From NCBI GenBank assembly GCA_047623945.1, contig JBLHOT010000013.1:8362-72361 (forward strand): a stretch of DNA of 64,000 nucleotides, in the 5' to 3' direction. The notes under the pieces were generated by a model, which had not been told where the DNA came from, made no database searches, and saw nothing but the letters and a program-made list of their open reading frames with translations. Positions 27,229-35,958 of the stretch are shown here, piece by piece (within the stretch, counting starts at the first letter, position 1; the number at the start of each line of letters is the position of its first letter). The translations under genes and the position numbers were made by a program. The DNA is from Arcticibacterium sp047623945. GTDB taxonomy: Bacteria > Bacteroidota > Bacteroidia > Cytophagales > Spirosomataceae.

Positions 27229-29121
27229 TTAGTATTTAAGGAATCTTTTTGTCATGGTCTTTTCTTCGGTTTTTATAAGAATCAAATAGGAGCCATTTTG
27301 CAGGTTATTCAGATAAACTTGCCAACCTATATTTGGTTTAAAGGAGGTACTAACAGGCATTTTTTCCCCCATTAAATCCGTGACAAAAATATGAGCAGTT
27401 TCATCATATACGCTAACAGCTATTTTATCTATTGCGGGATTGGGATACGGGGTAAAACGCTCTTTTTCAGGAAGATTGTTTTGAATTGCGAGTGGTGAAT
27501 TATCTATGTTAAGATAAGGTCCTATGAAGACTTTTCCAGCCAAATTATAAAATATCAATCTGTAGTAATTAGGCCCAACGGCCATCTGGGTGTCCAGATA
27601 CGTATATGGCTTCAGGTCGGAGCTATTTCCCGAAATGTCAAAGCTTTTAAGTGTCAAAAAATCTTTATTATCTCTGCTTTTCTGAATATCAATGGACTTG
27701 GCACCTATTTCGTAGTTAGTTCTCCAGCTAATTTCGCCATCTCCTTTTAAGGTTTTAAATCCTCGGAAATTGAAAAAGTCAATTGGGGGGGCAATGCCAA
27801 GCTTTAGGAGCCAAAAGTCATTTTCGCCGTTGTTAAGGTTTAAGTCTTCGGAGGAGGATCGACTTATAGCCGCCAGTGCCCAGGTGGTGTCGTTTAAAAC
27901 GATTCCCCTTCGGGCTACATCTATATCCTCTCCTCCAAATAAACCCACACCCTCTATTTCTCCAGTGGAGGTTAGTTTTAGGGTGAGTACATCTGTTAAC
28001 GGACCCTTATTTGCCAAGCCTTTAATCCTAGAATCACTAGTACCAAAGGCCAAGTATTTGTCTTTGCCCTCTTCTGTGATATTAAATAGGTTGTCATTAC
28101 CCTCGCCTCCAAATTGCTTTTTCCAGACGAGGTTGCCGTCATTATCTATGCTAAGTATAAGTGCATCTTTACTTCCAAAGGAATTGCTTACAATACCAGT
28201 TGTGGAGCTCGTTTCTCCTACTATTAGAAATCCGCTTTTATCATGATTCTGAATAATTCCATGGGCAGCATCTATTTGTTCTCCGCCCCAGCCCTTTTCC
28301 CACACTAAATGGCCGTTGCTGGTAACTTTTATAGCTAGTATATCAAGGTTTCCGTTACCTGCTCCTTCTATTTGATTTGTTAAAGCAGAAGTGCTACCTA
28401 CCATGATAATGTCTCCGTTGGAAGAAAAGGTAAAATCAGACATTTGGTCGTCTATCGCACTCCCAAAAACCTTTTCCCATAGGGTGTCTCCAGTAGGAGT
28501 AAGTTTAGCTAGGAAAAACTGTTTTGCTCTATATGGAGAAGTCCCAATCTCAAAAGTACCACCAATATATATAAACCCAAAAGGATTTACTTTGACAGTA
28601 GGCTTTGAAAAGGAGTTAGAGTAATGGAATGTCTTTTGTGTAAACTTGCTTCCCCCAGGAATTATCCTATAAGATACGAGCTCTCCATTTTCTTTAATAC
28701 GCACCATCAGAATACCACCATTTGTGCCATTGAAGTTAGAAAGGCCATCCGTAGAACGGGTTGGCCCCACAATGATATATTCGTTGTTTGGCGTTTTGGC
28801 TATGCTCGTAGCTTCCTCGTCATTGGTTCCTCCGAAAGTCTGAGACCAAATACGCTTACCGTCGGCGTTTATCTTTATGACCCAAAAATCACTGCCACCG
28901 TTGCCACGATATGCTTGTGAGTTTCCTACATCTACGCTGTTTTTGGAATTTGTGGAGCCCACCATGATAATCCCCCCATCGGGGGTTTTGATGAGGTCTT
29001 GAGCATTATCGTCTTCTTCGCCCCCATAAGAGTATTGCTCGGAGACTTTATAAGTTTGGGAATAAGCACTTTGGCCTATGCTTACCACGAGGGCAAAGAC
29101 TAGCCATTTAATACGGTTCAA
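27229..29121 (-). CDS. Secreted beta-propeller protein with T9SS sorting domain
   Basis: A 630-residue secreted protein. Signal peptide MNRIKWLVFALVVSIGQSAYSQ, cut after about residue 22. Residues 30-440 hold repeated units of the type DGGIIMVGSTNS, LVWEKGWGGEQIDAA and LVWKKQFGGEGND, forming a propeller-like repeat array (SBBP-like). A short beta-domain follows, and the last 75 residues are a type A T9SS sorting domain (FTPYPNPAIDKIAVSV ... SYLILIKTEEKTMTKRFLKY), so the protein is exported through the type IX system and anchored or released. The start is a TTG at 29121. The role is unknown, perhaps adhesion or binding. Confidence 0.88.
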   Translation of the reverse strand: MNRIKWLVFALVVSIGQSAYSQTYKVSEQYSYGGEEDDNAQDLIKTPDGGIIMVGSTNSKNSVDVGNSQAYRGNGGSDFWVIKINADGKRIWSQTFGGTNDEEATSIAKTPNNEYIIVGPTRSTDGLSNFNGTNGGILMVRIKENGELVSYRIIPGGSKFTQKTFHYSNSFSKPTVKVNPFGFIYIGGTFEIGTSPYRAKQFFLAKLTPTGDTLWEKVFGSAIDDQMSDFTFSSNGDIIMVGSTSALTNQIEGAGNGNLDILAIKVTSNGHLVWEKGWGGEQIDAAHGIIQNHDKSGFLIVGETSSTTGIVSNSFGSKDALILSIDNDGNLVWKKQFGGEGNDNLFNITEEGKDKYLAFGTSDSRIKGLANKGPLTDVLTLKLTSTGEIEGVGLFGGEDIDVARRGIVLNDTTWALAAISRSSSEDLNLNNGENDFWLLKLGIAPPIDFFNFRGFKTLKGDGEISWRTNYEIGAKSIDIQKSRDNKDFLTLKSFDISGNSSDLKPYTYLDTQMAVGPNYYRLIFYNLAGKVFIGPYLNIDNSPLAIQNNLPEKERFTPYPNPAIDKIAVSVYDETAHIFVTDLMGEKMPVSTSFKPNIGWQVYLNNLQNGSYLILIKTEEKTMTKRFLKY

Positions 29122-29171
29122 TATTGCGTTACTTTATTTTCTAAAGTAAGTCAAAATCCGTGCCTATTATA

Positions 29172-29201
29172 AAGCCCAGCTTACTCGTGTAAACTGGGCT
29201 T
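29172..29201 (-). terminator. icd: Probable terminator after icd
   Basis: Inverted repeat AAGCCCAG (29172-29179) / CTGGGCTT (29194-29201). It lies 24 bases after the isocitrate dehydrogenase stop. The T tract on the minus strand is short (TTTATAAT), so strength is uncertain. Confidence 0.6.
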
Positions 29202-29224
29202 CGTCTTATAGTATGTTTATTTAC

Positions 29225-31441
29225 TTACATTGCTGATATAATGCCATTTAACGTGGCACTTGGTCGCATTGCGGCAGATGTTTTATCATCACTCGGCTGA
29301 TAATAACCACCCATGTCTACAGCTTTTCCTTGAACATCCACTAGTTCTTTCACGATGTTGGCCTCATTAGATTTGAGTTTGGCGGCTACCGAGGCAAACT
29401 GAGCTTGAAGTTCGGCATCTTTTGTTTGATTAACCAGCTCCTCTGCCCAATACATGGCTAGATAGAAATGACTACCACGATTGTCTAATTCATTAACTTT
29501 TCTAGACGGTGACTTCCTATTTAATAAGAGTTTCTCGGTGGCGTCATCTAACGTTTCTCCAAGAATTCTCGCCTTAGGGTTGTTATCCTTCTCCCCTAAA
29601 TGGTCTAAGGAAACGGCTAGGGCTAAAAACTCACCCAAAGAATCCCATCTCAGATGATTTTCCTTTACAAACTGCTGTACGTGCTTAGGAGCAGAGCCAC
29701 CAGCACCAGTTTCAAAAAGCCCACCACCATTCATTAATGGTACAATGGAAAGCATCTTGGCAGAAGTACCAACTTCTAGAATAGGGAATAAATCTGTTAA
29801 ATAATCTCTCAACACATTACCTGTTACAGAAATGGTGTCTAGACCCTTAATGATTCTTTCTAAAGAGAACACTGTGGCATCTTTAGGAGACTTTATAAGG
29901 ATTTCTAGGCCTGTGGTGTCGTGGTCTGGTAAATACTGCTTTACCTTTTTAATAACTTCGGCATCATGAGCTCTGCTTTCATCTAACCAAAATATGGCGG
30001 GAACACCCGTGGCTCTAGCTCTACTAACGGCTAATTTTACCCAGTCTTGAACTGGAGCATCTTTTACCTGACAGGCTCTCCAAATATCCCCAGCTTCTAC
30101 CATGTGCTCTAAAAGCACATTTCCATTACTATCTGTAATGGTTACTTTCCCATCTGCAGGCATCTCAAAAGTTTTGTCATGAGAACCATATTCTTCTGCT
30201 TTTTGGGCCATTAGGCCTACATTAGAAACGCTACCCATGGTAGTCGGATCAAAGGCACCGTTTTTCTTACAGAACTTAATGGTTTCATCATAAACGGGTG
30301 CATAGCTACTATCGGGGATTACCGTTTTAGTGTCTTGCAGGTTTCCGGCGGCATTCCACATTTGGCCAGAAGTCCTGATCATCGCAGGCATAGAGGCATC
30401 AATGATGACATCGCTAGGGACATGCAGATTAGTTATTCCCTTGTCTGAATTAACCATGGCTACGTCTGGGCCATTCTTATAGCAAGCCGCTATATCTGCG
30501 TCAATAGCAGCTTTTTGAGCCGCAGGCAATTCCTTTATTTTGTTTAATAAATCTCCAAATCCATTTTTCACATCCACTCCTATGCTTTCCAACGTAGCCG
30601 CGTGTTTGTCAAAAACGGGTTTGAAAAAGGCTCTAACCGCATGGCCAAAAATGAGAGGGTCTGATACCTTCATCATTGTAGCCTTCATGTGTAGTGAAAA
30701 TAAGACATTTTTGCTTTTTGCGTCGGAGATTTGCTCTTTAAGGAAGTTTAGAAGAGCTTTTTTGCTCATCACAGTGGCATCTAAGATCTCGTCTGCCATT
30801 AAAGCAGTTTTTTCCTTTAAGACGGTGACTTTTCCAGCAGTATCTGTATGCTCTATTTTTACGCTAGTGGCTTCTTTTACTGTGATAGATTTCTCATTAA
30901 AACGGAAATCTCCACTAGTCATTGTAGCTACATGAGTGGCAGAGTCTGAGGACCACGGGCCCATACTATGTGGGTTGCTTTTAGCATAATTCTTAACAGC
31001 CTTAGGAGCTCTTCTATCTGAGTTTCCTTCTCTTAAAACTGGATTTACGGCACTCCCCTTGATTTTATTGTATTTGGCTAGAATAGCTTTCTCTTCTGCC
31101 GTTTCGGCGTCAGGGGGACAATCTGGAAGGGCATAGCCTTGAGATTGAAGTTCCTTGATAGCCGCATCTAGCTGAGGAACTGAAGCAGAGACGTTTGGCA
31201 ACTTAATGATATTAGCATCTGGAGACTTTACTAACTCACCTAGTTCTGCTAGGTCGTCACTTTGCCTTTGGTCTTCGTTAAGATATTCTGGGAAAGCAGA
31301 TAAAATTCTAGCAGCCAATGAGATGTCTCTTGTTTCTACATCAACCCCTACTTTGGAAGTAAAAGCTTTTACAATAGGTAAGAAAGAATAGGTAGCTAAA
31401 GCTGGTGCTTCGTCCGTGATCGTGTATATTATTTTTGACAT
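29225..31441 (-). CDS. icd: Monomeric NADP-dependent isocitrate dehydrogenase
   Basis: TCA-cycle enzyme that turns isocitrate into 2-oxoglutarate and makes NADPH. At 738 residues it is the monomeric (type II) form, about twice the length of the dimeric type. Seen: the N-terminus IIYTITDEAPALATYSFLPIVKAF, the substrate-binding NSDRRAPKAVKNYAK, and CFS-like motifs AIFWLDESRAHDAEVI and TGAGGSAPKHVQQF. A possible -7 box (TACCTTTG on the minus strand at 31494-31501) lies upstream. Confidence 0.96.
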   Translation of the reverse strand: MSKIIYTITDEAPALATYSFLPIVKAFTSKVGVDVETRDISLAARILSAFPEYLNEDQRQSDDLAELGELVKSPDANIIKLPNVSASVPQLDAAIKELQSQGYALPDCPPDAETAEEKAILAKYNKIKGSAVNPVLREGNSDRRAPKAVKNYAKSNPHSMGPWSSDSATHVATMTSGDFRFNEKSITVKEATSVKIEHTDTAGKVTVLKEKTALMADEILDATVMSKKALLNFLKEQISDAKSKNVLFSLHMKATMMKVSDPLIFGHAVRAFFKPVFDKHAATLESIGVDVKNGFGDLLNKIKELPAAQKAAIDADIAACYKNGPDVAMVNSDKGITNLHVPSDVIIDASMPAMIRTSGQMWNAAGNLQDTKTVIPDSSYAPVYDETIKFCKKNGAFDPTTMGSVSNVGLMAQKAEEYGSHDKTFEMPADGKVTITDSNGNVLLEHMVEAGDIWRACQVKDAPVQDWVKLAVSRARATGVPAIFWLDESRAHDAEVIKKVKQYLPDHDTTGLEILIKSPKDATVFSLERIIKGLDTISVTGNVLRDYLTDLFPILEVGTSAKMLSIVPLMNGGGLFETGAGGSAPKHVQQFVKENHLRWDSLGEFLALAVSLDHLGEKDNNPKARILGETLDDATEKLLLNRKSPSRKVNELDNRGSHFYLAMYWAEELVNQTKDAELQAQFASVAAKLKSNEANIVKELVDVQGKAVDMGGYYQPSDDKTSAAMRPSATLNGIISAM

Positions 31442-31493
31442 ATTCTATATTTATGCTGAATTAAAGATCGGAATGAGTCCGTAAAAAGAGGTG

Positions 31494-31501
31494 CAAAGGT
31501 A
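31494..31501 (-). promoter_or_regulatory. Possible -7 box for icd (TACCTTTG)
   Basis: TACCTTTG on the minus strand, 53 bases before the icd start, fits the TAnnTTTG consensus. A TTTG at 31516-31519 is only 14 bases away, closer than the usual -33 spacing. Confidence 0.35.
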
Positions 31502-31668
31502 TGAAAAATAGGGCTCAAAAAAAGGGTATAAAAGAGACAACTTAAGTTTTGACGATCTATGAAGAAAAAAAGAAAAGCCTTACAGACTTCTGTAATATGA
31601 GGATATGCCTAGATAAACTGATAATTTAGGGGCGGGTTTAAAAACACTTCATTAGAAATGGACTTTAC

Positions 31669-32718
31669 ATGAATAATTATTTAAGAGTAATCTTACTTCT
31701 TTTTGTCTCTATTGGCCTTCAGGCTCAAAAATACTATAAGCTAGAGGCGTCTTTTGATGAATCTCCATTGCCGCCTGTACCTAATTATAGTTTGAATGAA
31801 CATTGGTCTGCTTTACCAGAGAGAAAAGACATGGCCGATAGCCTGCCCGTTGGTTCCAATCTTGTGGATATGCAAGAGACCGCGGCGGCAGATGTTTTTT
31901 ACTTGTACCCGACAATTTTTACTGCTGAGCCACAAAATCAATACCTATGGAATGCAGACGTGAACGATACTATAATGAATCCTAGTGTGGACAATTCTGC
32001 TATTCTAAATCAAAGCACCGCATTTAATGGCTCCTGTAGGGTATATGCTCCTAGATATAGACAAGCTCACTATTCGGCCTTTACGAGTTTGGATAAGGTT
32101 TCTGGGGCTAAAGCTTTAGCTCTTTCTTATGAAGATATTCGGGCAGCGTTTGAATATTATTTGGAACACTATAATCAGGGGAGACCTATAGTGATAGCTG
32201 GCCATTCTCAAGGCACCCTTCATGCAGCTCATTTAGTGAAGGATTATTTTGATGGGAAACCCTTACAGGGGCAATTAGTGGAAGCCTATTTAATAGGAAT
32301 GCCTATTAAGCCAGATGTTTTTGAATATATTGAGGCAAGCAATAATGCCGAGCATGTCGGAGGTTTTGTGACATGGAACACTTTCATGACAGGATATATT
32401 CCTAAATATTATAATAACGGCCTTCATGAAGCGATTTGCACTAATCCTCTGACATGGAAGACCGACGAGAGCTATGTATCAAGAGATTTTAATGCGGGAG
32501 GTGTTGGTCGAAAATTTAAATTCGTGGAAAGACCCGTAGATGCCGAAGTTCACAAAGGACTGTTATGGGTAAATAAACCATATATAAAGGGAAGAATGTT
32601 TATACATATTAAGATTTGGCACAGGGCAGACATCAATTTTTTTTGGATGAATATTAGGGAAAATGTAGCTTTGCGTATAGCCGAGTTTTATAAAAACAAA
32701 GAGAAGAATGGAGAGTAA
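31669..32718 (+). CDS. Secreted DUF3089 alpha/beta hydrolase
   Basis: A 349-residue protein with a signal peptide (cut after SIGLQAQ, about residue 19) and a DUF3089 domain. The alpha/beta-hydrolase nucleophile elbow is seen in VIAGHSQGTLHA. Upstream parts such as ADVFYLYPT and YAPRYRQAHYSAF are typical of DUF3089. Likely a lipase/esterase-type enzyme in the envelope, substrate unknown. Its last codons overlap manC by 11 bases. Confidence 0.88.
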   Translation: MNNYLRVILLLFVSIGLQAQKYYKLEASFDESPLPPVPNYSLNEHWSALPERKDMADSLPVGSNLVDMQETAAADVFYLYPTIFTAEPQNQYLWNADVNDTIMNPSVDNSAILNQSTAFNGSCRVYAPRYRQAHYSAFTSLDKVSGAKALALSYEDIRAAFEYYLEHYNQGRPIVIAGHSQGTLHAAHLVKDYFDGKPLQGQLVEAYLIGMPIKPDVFEYIEASNNAEHVGGFVTWNTFMTGYIPKYYNNGLHEAICTNPLTWKTDESYVSRDFNAGGVGRKFKFVERPVDAEVHKGLLWVNKPYIKGRMFIHIKIWHRADINFFWMNIRENVALRIAEFYKNKEKNGE

Positions 32719-33775
32719 TTATGTTGTGATAATGGCAGGTGGAGTAGGAACAAGGTTCTGGCCATTTAGTAGGCAGAGTTTCCCTAAACAGTTTCATGAC
32801 GTTTTAGGTACCGGAAGAACTCTCATTCAGCAAACGGCGGATAGGTTTGAGGGCATTTGCCCTCAAGAAAACATTTATGTGGTTTCTGGGGAGGAATACA
32901 AGGATTTGATTTTAGAACAATTGCCTTTCTTAACAGAAGAACAGGTGCTTTGTGAGCCAGGAAGAAGAAATACTGCACCATGTATAGGCTATGCGTCATA
33001 TAAAATTCAAAAGAAAGATCCTCTTGCGAATATTGTGGTGGCACCCGCAGATCATATTATTTTAAAAGAAGAGGAATTTAAGAGAAGGGTGAAAGTGGCC
33101 ATTGATTACGCCTCCCAAAATGACGCCCTCCTAACCTTGGGCATCAAGCCTACACACCCAAATACGGGATATGGTTATATCCAATTTATTGAAGATGAAA
33201 CGGAAGTAAGTAGGGTGAAAACTTTCACTGAAAAGCCTAATCTGGAACTAGCAAAAAAATTCATTGAAAGTGGCGATTACACATGGAATGCTGGTATTTT
33301 CGTTTGGTCTGTGGCATCCATCACCTTGGCATTTGCAAAGTATTTGCCAGAAATGGCTGACGCCTTTAACGCAGCTCAGAAAGACTTCTATACAGACAAA
33401 GAGAAAGAATCTCTAGCAGCGGCATACTCTAGATGTAGAAGAGTTTCCATAGACAATGCCATCATGGAAAGGGCAGATAATGTCTTTATGGTAAAGAGTG
33501 ATATTGGTTGGTCTGACTTAGGAACTTGGCGTTCTGTTTATGACAATTCTGAGTTGGACGAGAATAAGAATGCCATTGACGGTAGGGTGCTTACTTACAG
33601 CACTCAGGGATGTGTGGTGAAAACGCCAAAAAACAAGTTAGTGGTGCTGAGTGGCCTGGATGGTTATATCGTGTCTGAGTTTGATAATGTACTTATGATC
33701 TGTAAACTAGAAGATGAACAGAAGGTAAAACAGTTTGTGGCCGATGCAGGAGATGTCGGACAAAAATTCGTTTAA
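32708..33775 (+). CDS. manC: Mannose-1-phosphate guanylyltransferase
   Basis: Makes GDP-mannose from mannose-1-phosphate and GTP. Seen: the nucleotide-binding signature MAGGVGTRFWPFSRQSFPKQF, the PADHIILKEEEF site, FTEKPNLELAKKFIESGDYTWNAGIFV and MVKSDIGWSDLGTW. At 355 residues it lacks the C-terminal isomerase domain of bifunctional forms. It overlaps the DUF3089 gene by 11 bases and is convergent with the serine hydrolase (stop codons overlap by 4 bases). It probably feeds the mannosyltransferase at 25465. Confidence 0.94.
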   Translation: MESNYVVIMAGGVGTRFWPFSRQSFPKQFHDVLGTGRTLIQQTADRFEGICPQENIYVVSGEEYKDLILEQLPFLTEEQVLCEPGRRNTAPCIGYASYKIQKKDPLANIVVAPADHIILKEEEFKRRVKVAIDYASQNDALLTLGIKPTHPNTGYGYIQFIEDETEVSRVKTFTEKPNLELAKKFIESGDYTWNAGIFVWSVASITLAFAKYLPEMADAFNAAQKDFYTDKEKESLAAAYSRCRRVSIDNAIMERADNVFMVKSDIGWSDLGTWRSVYDNSELDENKNAIDGRVLTYSTQGCVVKTPKNKLVVLSGLDGYIVSEFDNVLMICKLEDEQKVKQFVADAGDVGQKFV

Positions 33776-34902
33776 TTTTTCAATTTATGCTTAAGCATGT
33801 CTTGTTGAATATGCCTTCCCAGTTCTGCTAAAAAAGGGAACCCCACTTTTTCATATTCATAGGTATCATCATTTAATGTTTCGTTTTTGTTGGTGTAGAT
33901 AACCGCCGAAAGCAGGAATTTTATATCGTTTTTACGGTCTTCTATGAGAGCATTGTCAATAAGAAACCCATAGGCAGCTCCTATTTTATTGAATATCTTT
34001 AAGTATTCAGGTATTCTAGACTTTGAGTCACCGAGTATAAAAAACTTACAATAATTATCGGGATAGTCGTCTTCTATGTAATCGGCGTCTCTTGGCATTT
34101 TGCTCATATACTCTTTTATAAAAGCTAAGTCTTCAGGTCTTAAGTTAAACTTGGAGCCATGATTAAGTTGGAAAATATCCATGAGCATTTGGTGCTGGTC
34201 TAATAGGTCAAATCTGTTTTTTTTGCCAAAATTCATAGGTTCATTTATCAGGGAGTCACCTTTAAAATGGGCCTTTCCTAATGGGATAAACTTAGGCTCT
34301 ATACTACTAGCTACGGCAAATTTTGCTTCCTGAGTATAATGGTCACCAAGTATTACTTTAGGGGTGTAGTTGTTTTCTTCTGGGCTAAGAGCTATTGATA
34401 GCCGGTGGTGCAAAGCGGTGTTTAAAAATCCTTTTCGCGTCATGGCGTCATTGAAGCTGTCCTTACCTATAAAATCATAGAGTCTGTTAAATGAATCATT
34501 ATTGCTAACAAGCAAGATTTTTTTGACGTAGTTGCCAATAGAGGTGCTTGTGTCAAAATAGACGGAACTGTAATTTTGAAGGGTAGACACACTAGAATAA
34601 GGTAGATCCCTATCTAGTTTTAGCTCATTCACCTTTTCTAGTGCTAGCAAAATTGCCGGAAGCTTTATGGTGCTTGCAGGATAGAAGTAGTTATCAGAAC
34701 TATAATTGAAATATTGAGTCTTAGTTTTCTTATCGTTTATTATTGGCGTAAATATTATTTGTATCCTGTAATTTTGGGCTTGCTTTAAGATTGGCTTTAG
34801 CTGCTTGTTTTTATATAGCATCTTTTTGAAAGCACGGTCTGTTTGCTGTGCATATGATTGGCCAGAAATAAGCAGGAAAAATATTAAAATAACCGTTCTC
34901 AA
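33772..34902 (-). CDS. Exported class A beta-lactamase-like serine hydrolase
   Basis: A 376-residue exported protein with a signal peptide (ILIFFLLISGQSYAQ). A beta-lactamase2-type SxxK site is seen in YPASTIKLPAILLALEK, and SNNDSFNRLYDFIG is the SDN-like loop. The start is a TTG at 34902, 14 bases from the divergent lipoprotein gene. It may be a penicillin-binding-protein relative rather than a true beta-lactamase, as no clear E166 loop can be assigned by eye. Confidence 0.82.
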   Translation of the reverse strand: MRTVILIFFLLISGQSYAQQTDRAFKKMLYKNKQLKPILKQAQNYRIQIIFTPIINDKKTKTQYFNYSSDNYFYPASTIKLPAILLALEKVNELKLDRDLPYSSVSTLQNYSSVYFDTSTSIGNYVKKILLVSNNDSFNRLYDFIGKDSFNDAMTRKGFLNTALHHRLSIALSPEENNYTPKVILGDHYTQEAKFAVASSIEPKFIPLGKAHFKGDSLINEPMNFGKKNRFDLLDQHQMLMDIFQLNHGSKFNLRPEDLAFIKEYMSKMPRDADYIEDDYPDNYCKFFILGDSKSRIPEYLKIFNKIGAAYGFLIDNALIEDRKNDIKFLLSAVIYTNKNETLNDDTYEYEKVGFPFLAELGRHIQQDMLKHKLKN

Positions 34903-34916
34903 GTCTCTTCAATTTT

Positions 34917-35408
34917 ATGAAAATCAAATTACTAATATATGTGTTAATATCTTCGGGAGCCGGCCTTTTATCATGTGGAAATATGGAACGTTTAGATACG
35001 TCAAAGTTAAAAGGAGAAATAGAGGCACATAAAATTAAAAGGATTTCGGAGACAGATATCATTTCATTTATGAATACCCGTGGACAAGAATTAATTCGTG
35101 TTTTAGGGAGAGAAGACTGTGATTTGGTCTTAAAGGAGTTAGATTCTCTTCGGACAAAGGTCAGTTTTGAACTTAAAGACTTGAATCCCAAAACGTTTAG
35201 GACAACGATTGAAAAGGAAAAGCAGGTGATGGAGGCATTACAGTATGGCTTAGAAGAGAATGCAGTGTTGAGACCAACCTTTCAAAAACTGTCAGACACC
35301 ACATATGCGTTTTATTTCATCAAAACTCAGAATGGTTGTAGACCAGAAAACGACTTAGACTTTTGGAAACTGACCTTTAGAAAGGAGGATTTGATTCAAT
35401 CTATGTAG
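34917..35408 (+). CDS. Small lipoprotein of unknown function
   Basis: A 163-residue protein with a lipoprotein signal (LLSCGN, Cys20). The body is helical and charged (KLKGEIEAHKIKRISETDII), with a C-terminal part containing TQNGCRPENDLDFWKL. I do not recognise a family. It is divergent from the serine hydrolase, only 14 bases apart, so the two share a promoter region. Confidence 0.75.
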   Translation: MKIKLLIYVLISSGAGLLSCGNMERLDTSKLKGEIEAHKIKRISETDIISFMNTRGQELIRVLGREDCDLVLKELDSLRTKVSFELKDLNPKTFRTTIEKEKQVMEALQYGLEENAVLRPTFQKLSDTTYAFYFIKTQNGCRPENDLDFWKLTFRKEDLIQSM

Positions 35409-35436
35409 TGCCCGAGATAGAAATTTGGCACATTTC

Positions 35437-35468
35437 TTGAATTTTTCTATGAAAAGATTGTAGCTTCG
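35437..35468 (+). promoter_or_regulatory. Probable promoter before the secDF-leading gene (TTG-N21-TAGCTTCG)
   Basis: TTG at 35437-35439 and TAGCTTCG at 35461-35468 (one mismatch to TAnnTTTG) are separated by 21 bases, close to the Bacteroidota spacing. It ends 10 bases before the small exported protein gene. Confidence 0.5.
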
Positions 35469-35478
35469 CGGCTTATAT

Positions 35479-35835
35479 ATGAAGGAAAGCAGACACATAA
35501 TCAAGGGGCTAACTCTTTTCGTGAGCATTTTTATGCTTTCGGCTGTGCTTTCAAAGGACCTTATTAAGGCTCCTTTGGTAGTGGATGTTTCTGGTCAAAC
35601 CGATGCGGACGGACAAGATTCTGAGGAAAATGAGGCTTATGTAACAGACTTTTCTTCTGAGGTGGTTATTCCTTCCCATGCGTTCAGTTTTGGTGGAGAG
35701 ATAGCCGTTGTTCCACTTCCAGAGAGTTCTATCATCGTCTTTGCTAGACCCATTCTTAGGGTAGCAAGACCACTATTTAAACATTCCTATTTTGATAAGC
35801 TCTTTGAGCATCATATAGCAATAAATGCACCCTGA
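35479..35835 (+). CDS. Small exported protein in the secDF leader position, unknown
   Basis: A 118-residue protein with an N-terminal signal-like segment (KGLTLFVSIFMLSAVLS), an acidic middle (DADGQDSEENEAYVTD) and a basic C-terminus with two ARP repeats (FARPILRVARPLF). It ends in IAINAP. It is 123 bases upstream of secDF on the same strand. I recall small Bacteroidota exported proteins with a similar ...NAP ending, but do not know a function. Its place, small size and proline ending make it a candidate secretion-monitoring leader for secDF. This is inference. Confidence 0.7.
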   Translation: MKESRHIIKGLTLFVSIFMLSAVLSKDLIKAPLVVDVSGQTDADGQDSEENEAYVTDFSSEVVIPSHAFSFGGEIAVVPLPESSIIVFARPILRVARPLFKHSYFDKLFEHHIAINAP

Positions 35836-35911
35836 TCACAAAGGGGTTCTGCAAAATTCAATTTTCAAATAATTATATAATGAGGAATTCGGATGTCCTA
35901 ACGAATCTCCT
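35826..35911 (+). promoter_or_regulatory. Two RNA hairpins between the small exported protein and secDF
   Basis: The first (35826-35853) pairs TGCACCC with GGGG..TGCA and overlaps the stop codon of the upstream gene. The second (35883-35911) pairs AGGAATTCG with CGAATCTCCT with one bulge. Neither ends in a T tract, so they are not ordinary terminators and may control secDF translation. Confidence 0.4.
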
Positions 35912-35958
35912 ATAACAATAAAACGTCTTTCTTAGGGGACAAAAGACAATTAATTAAT

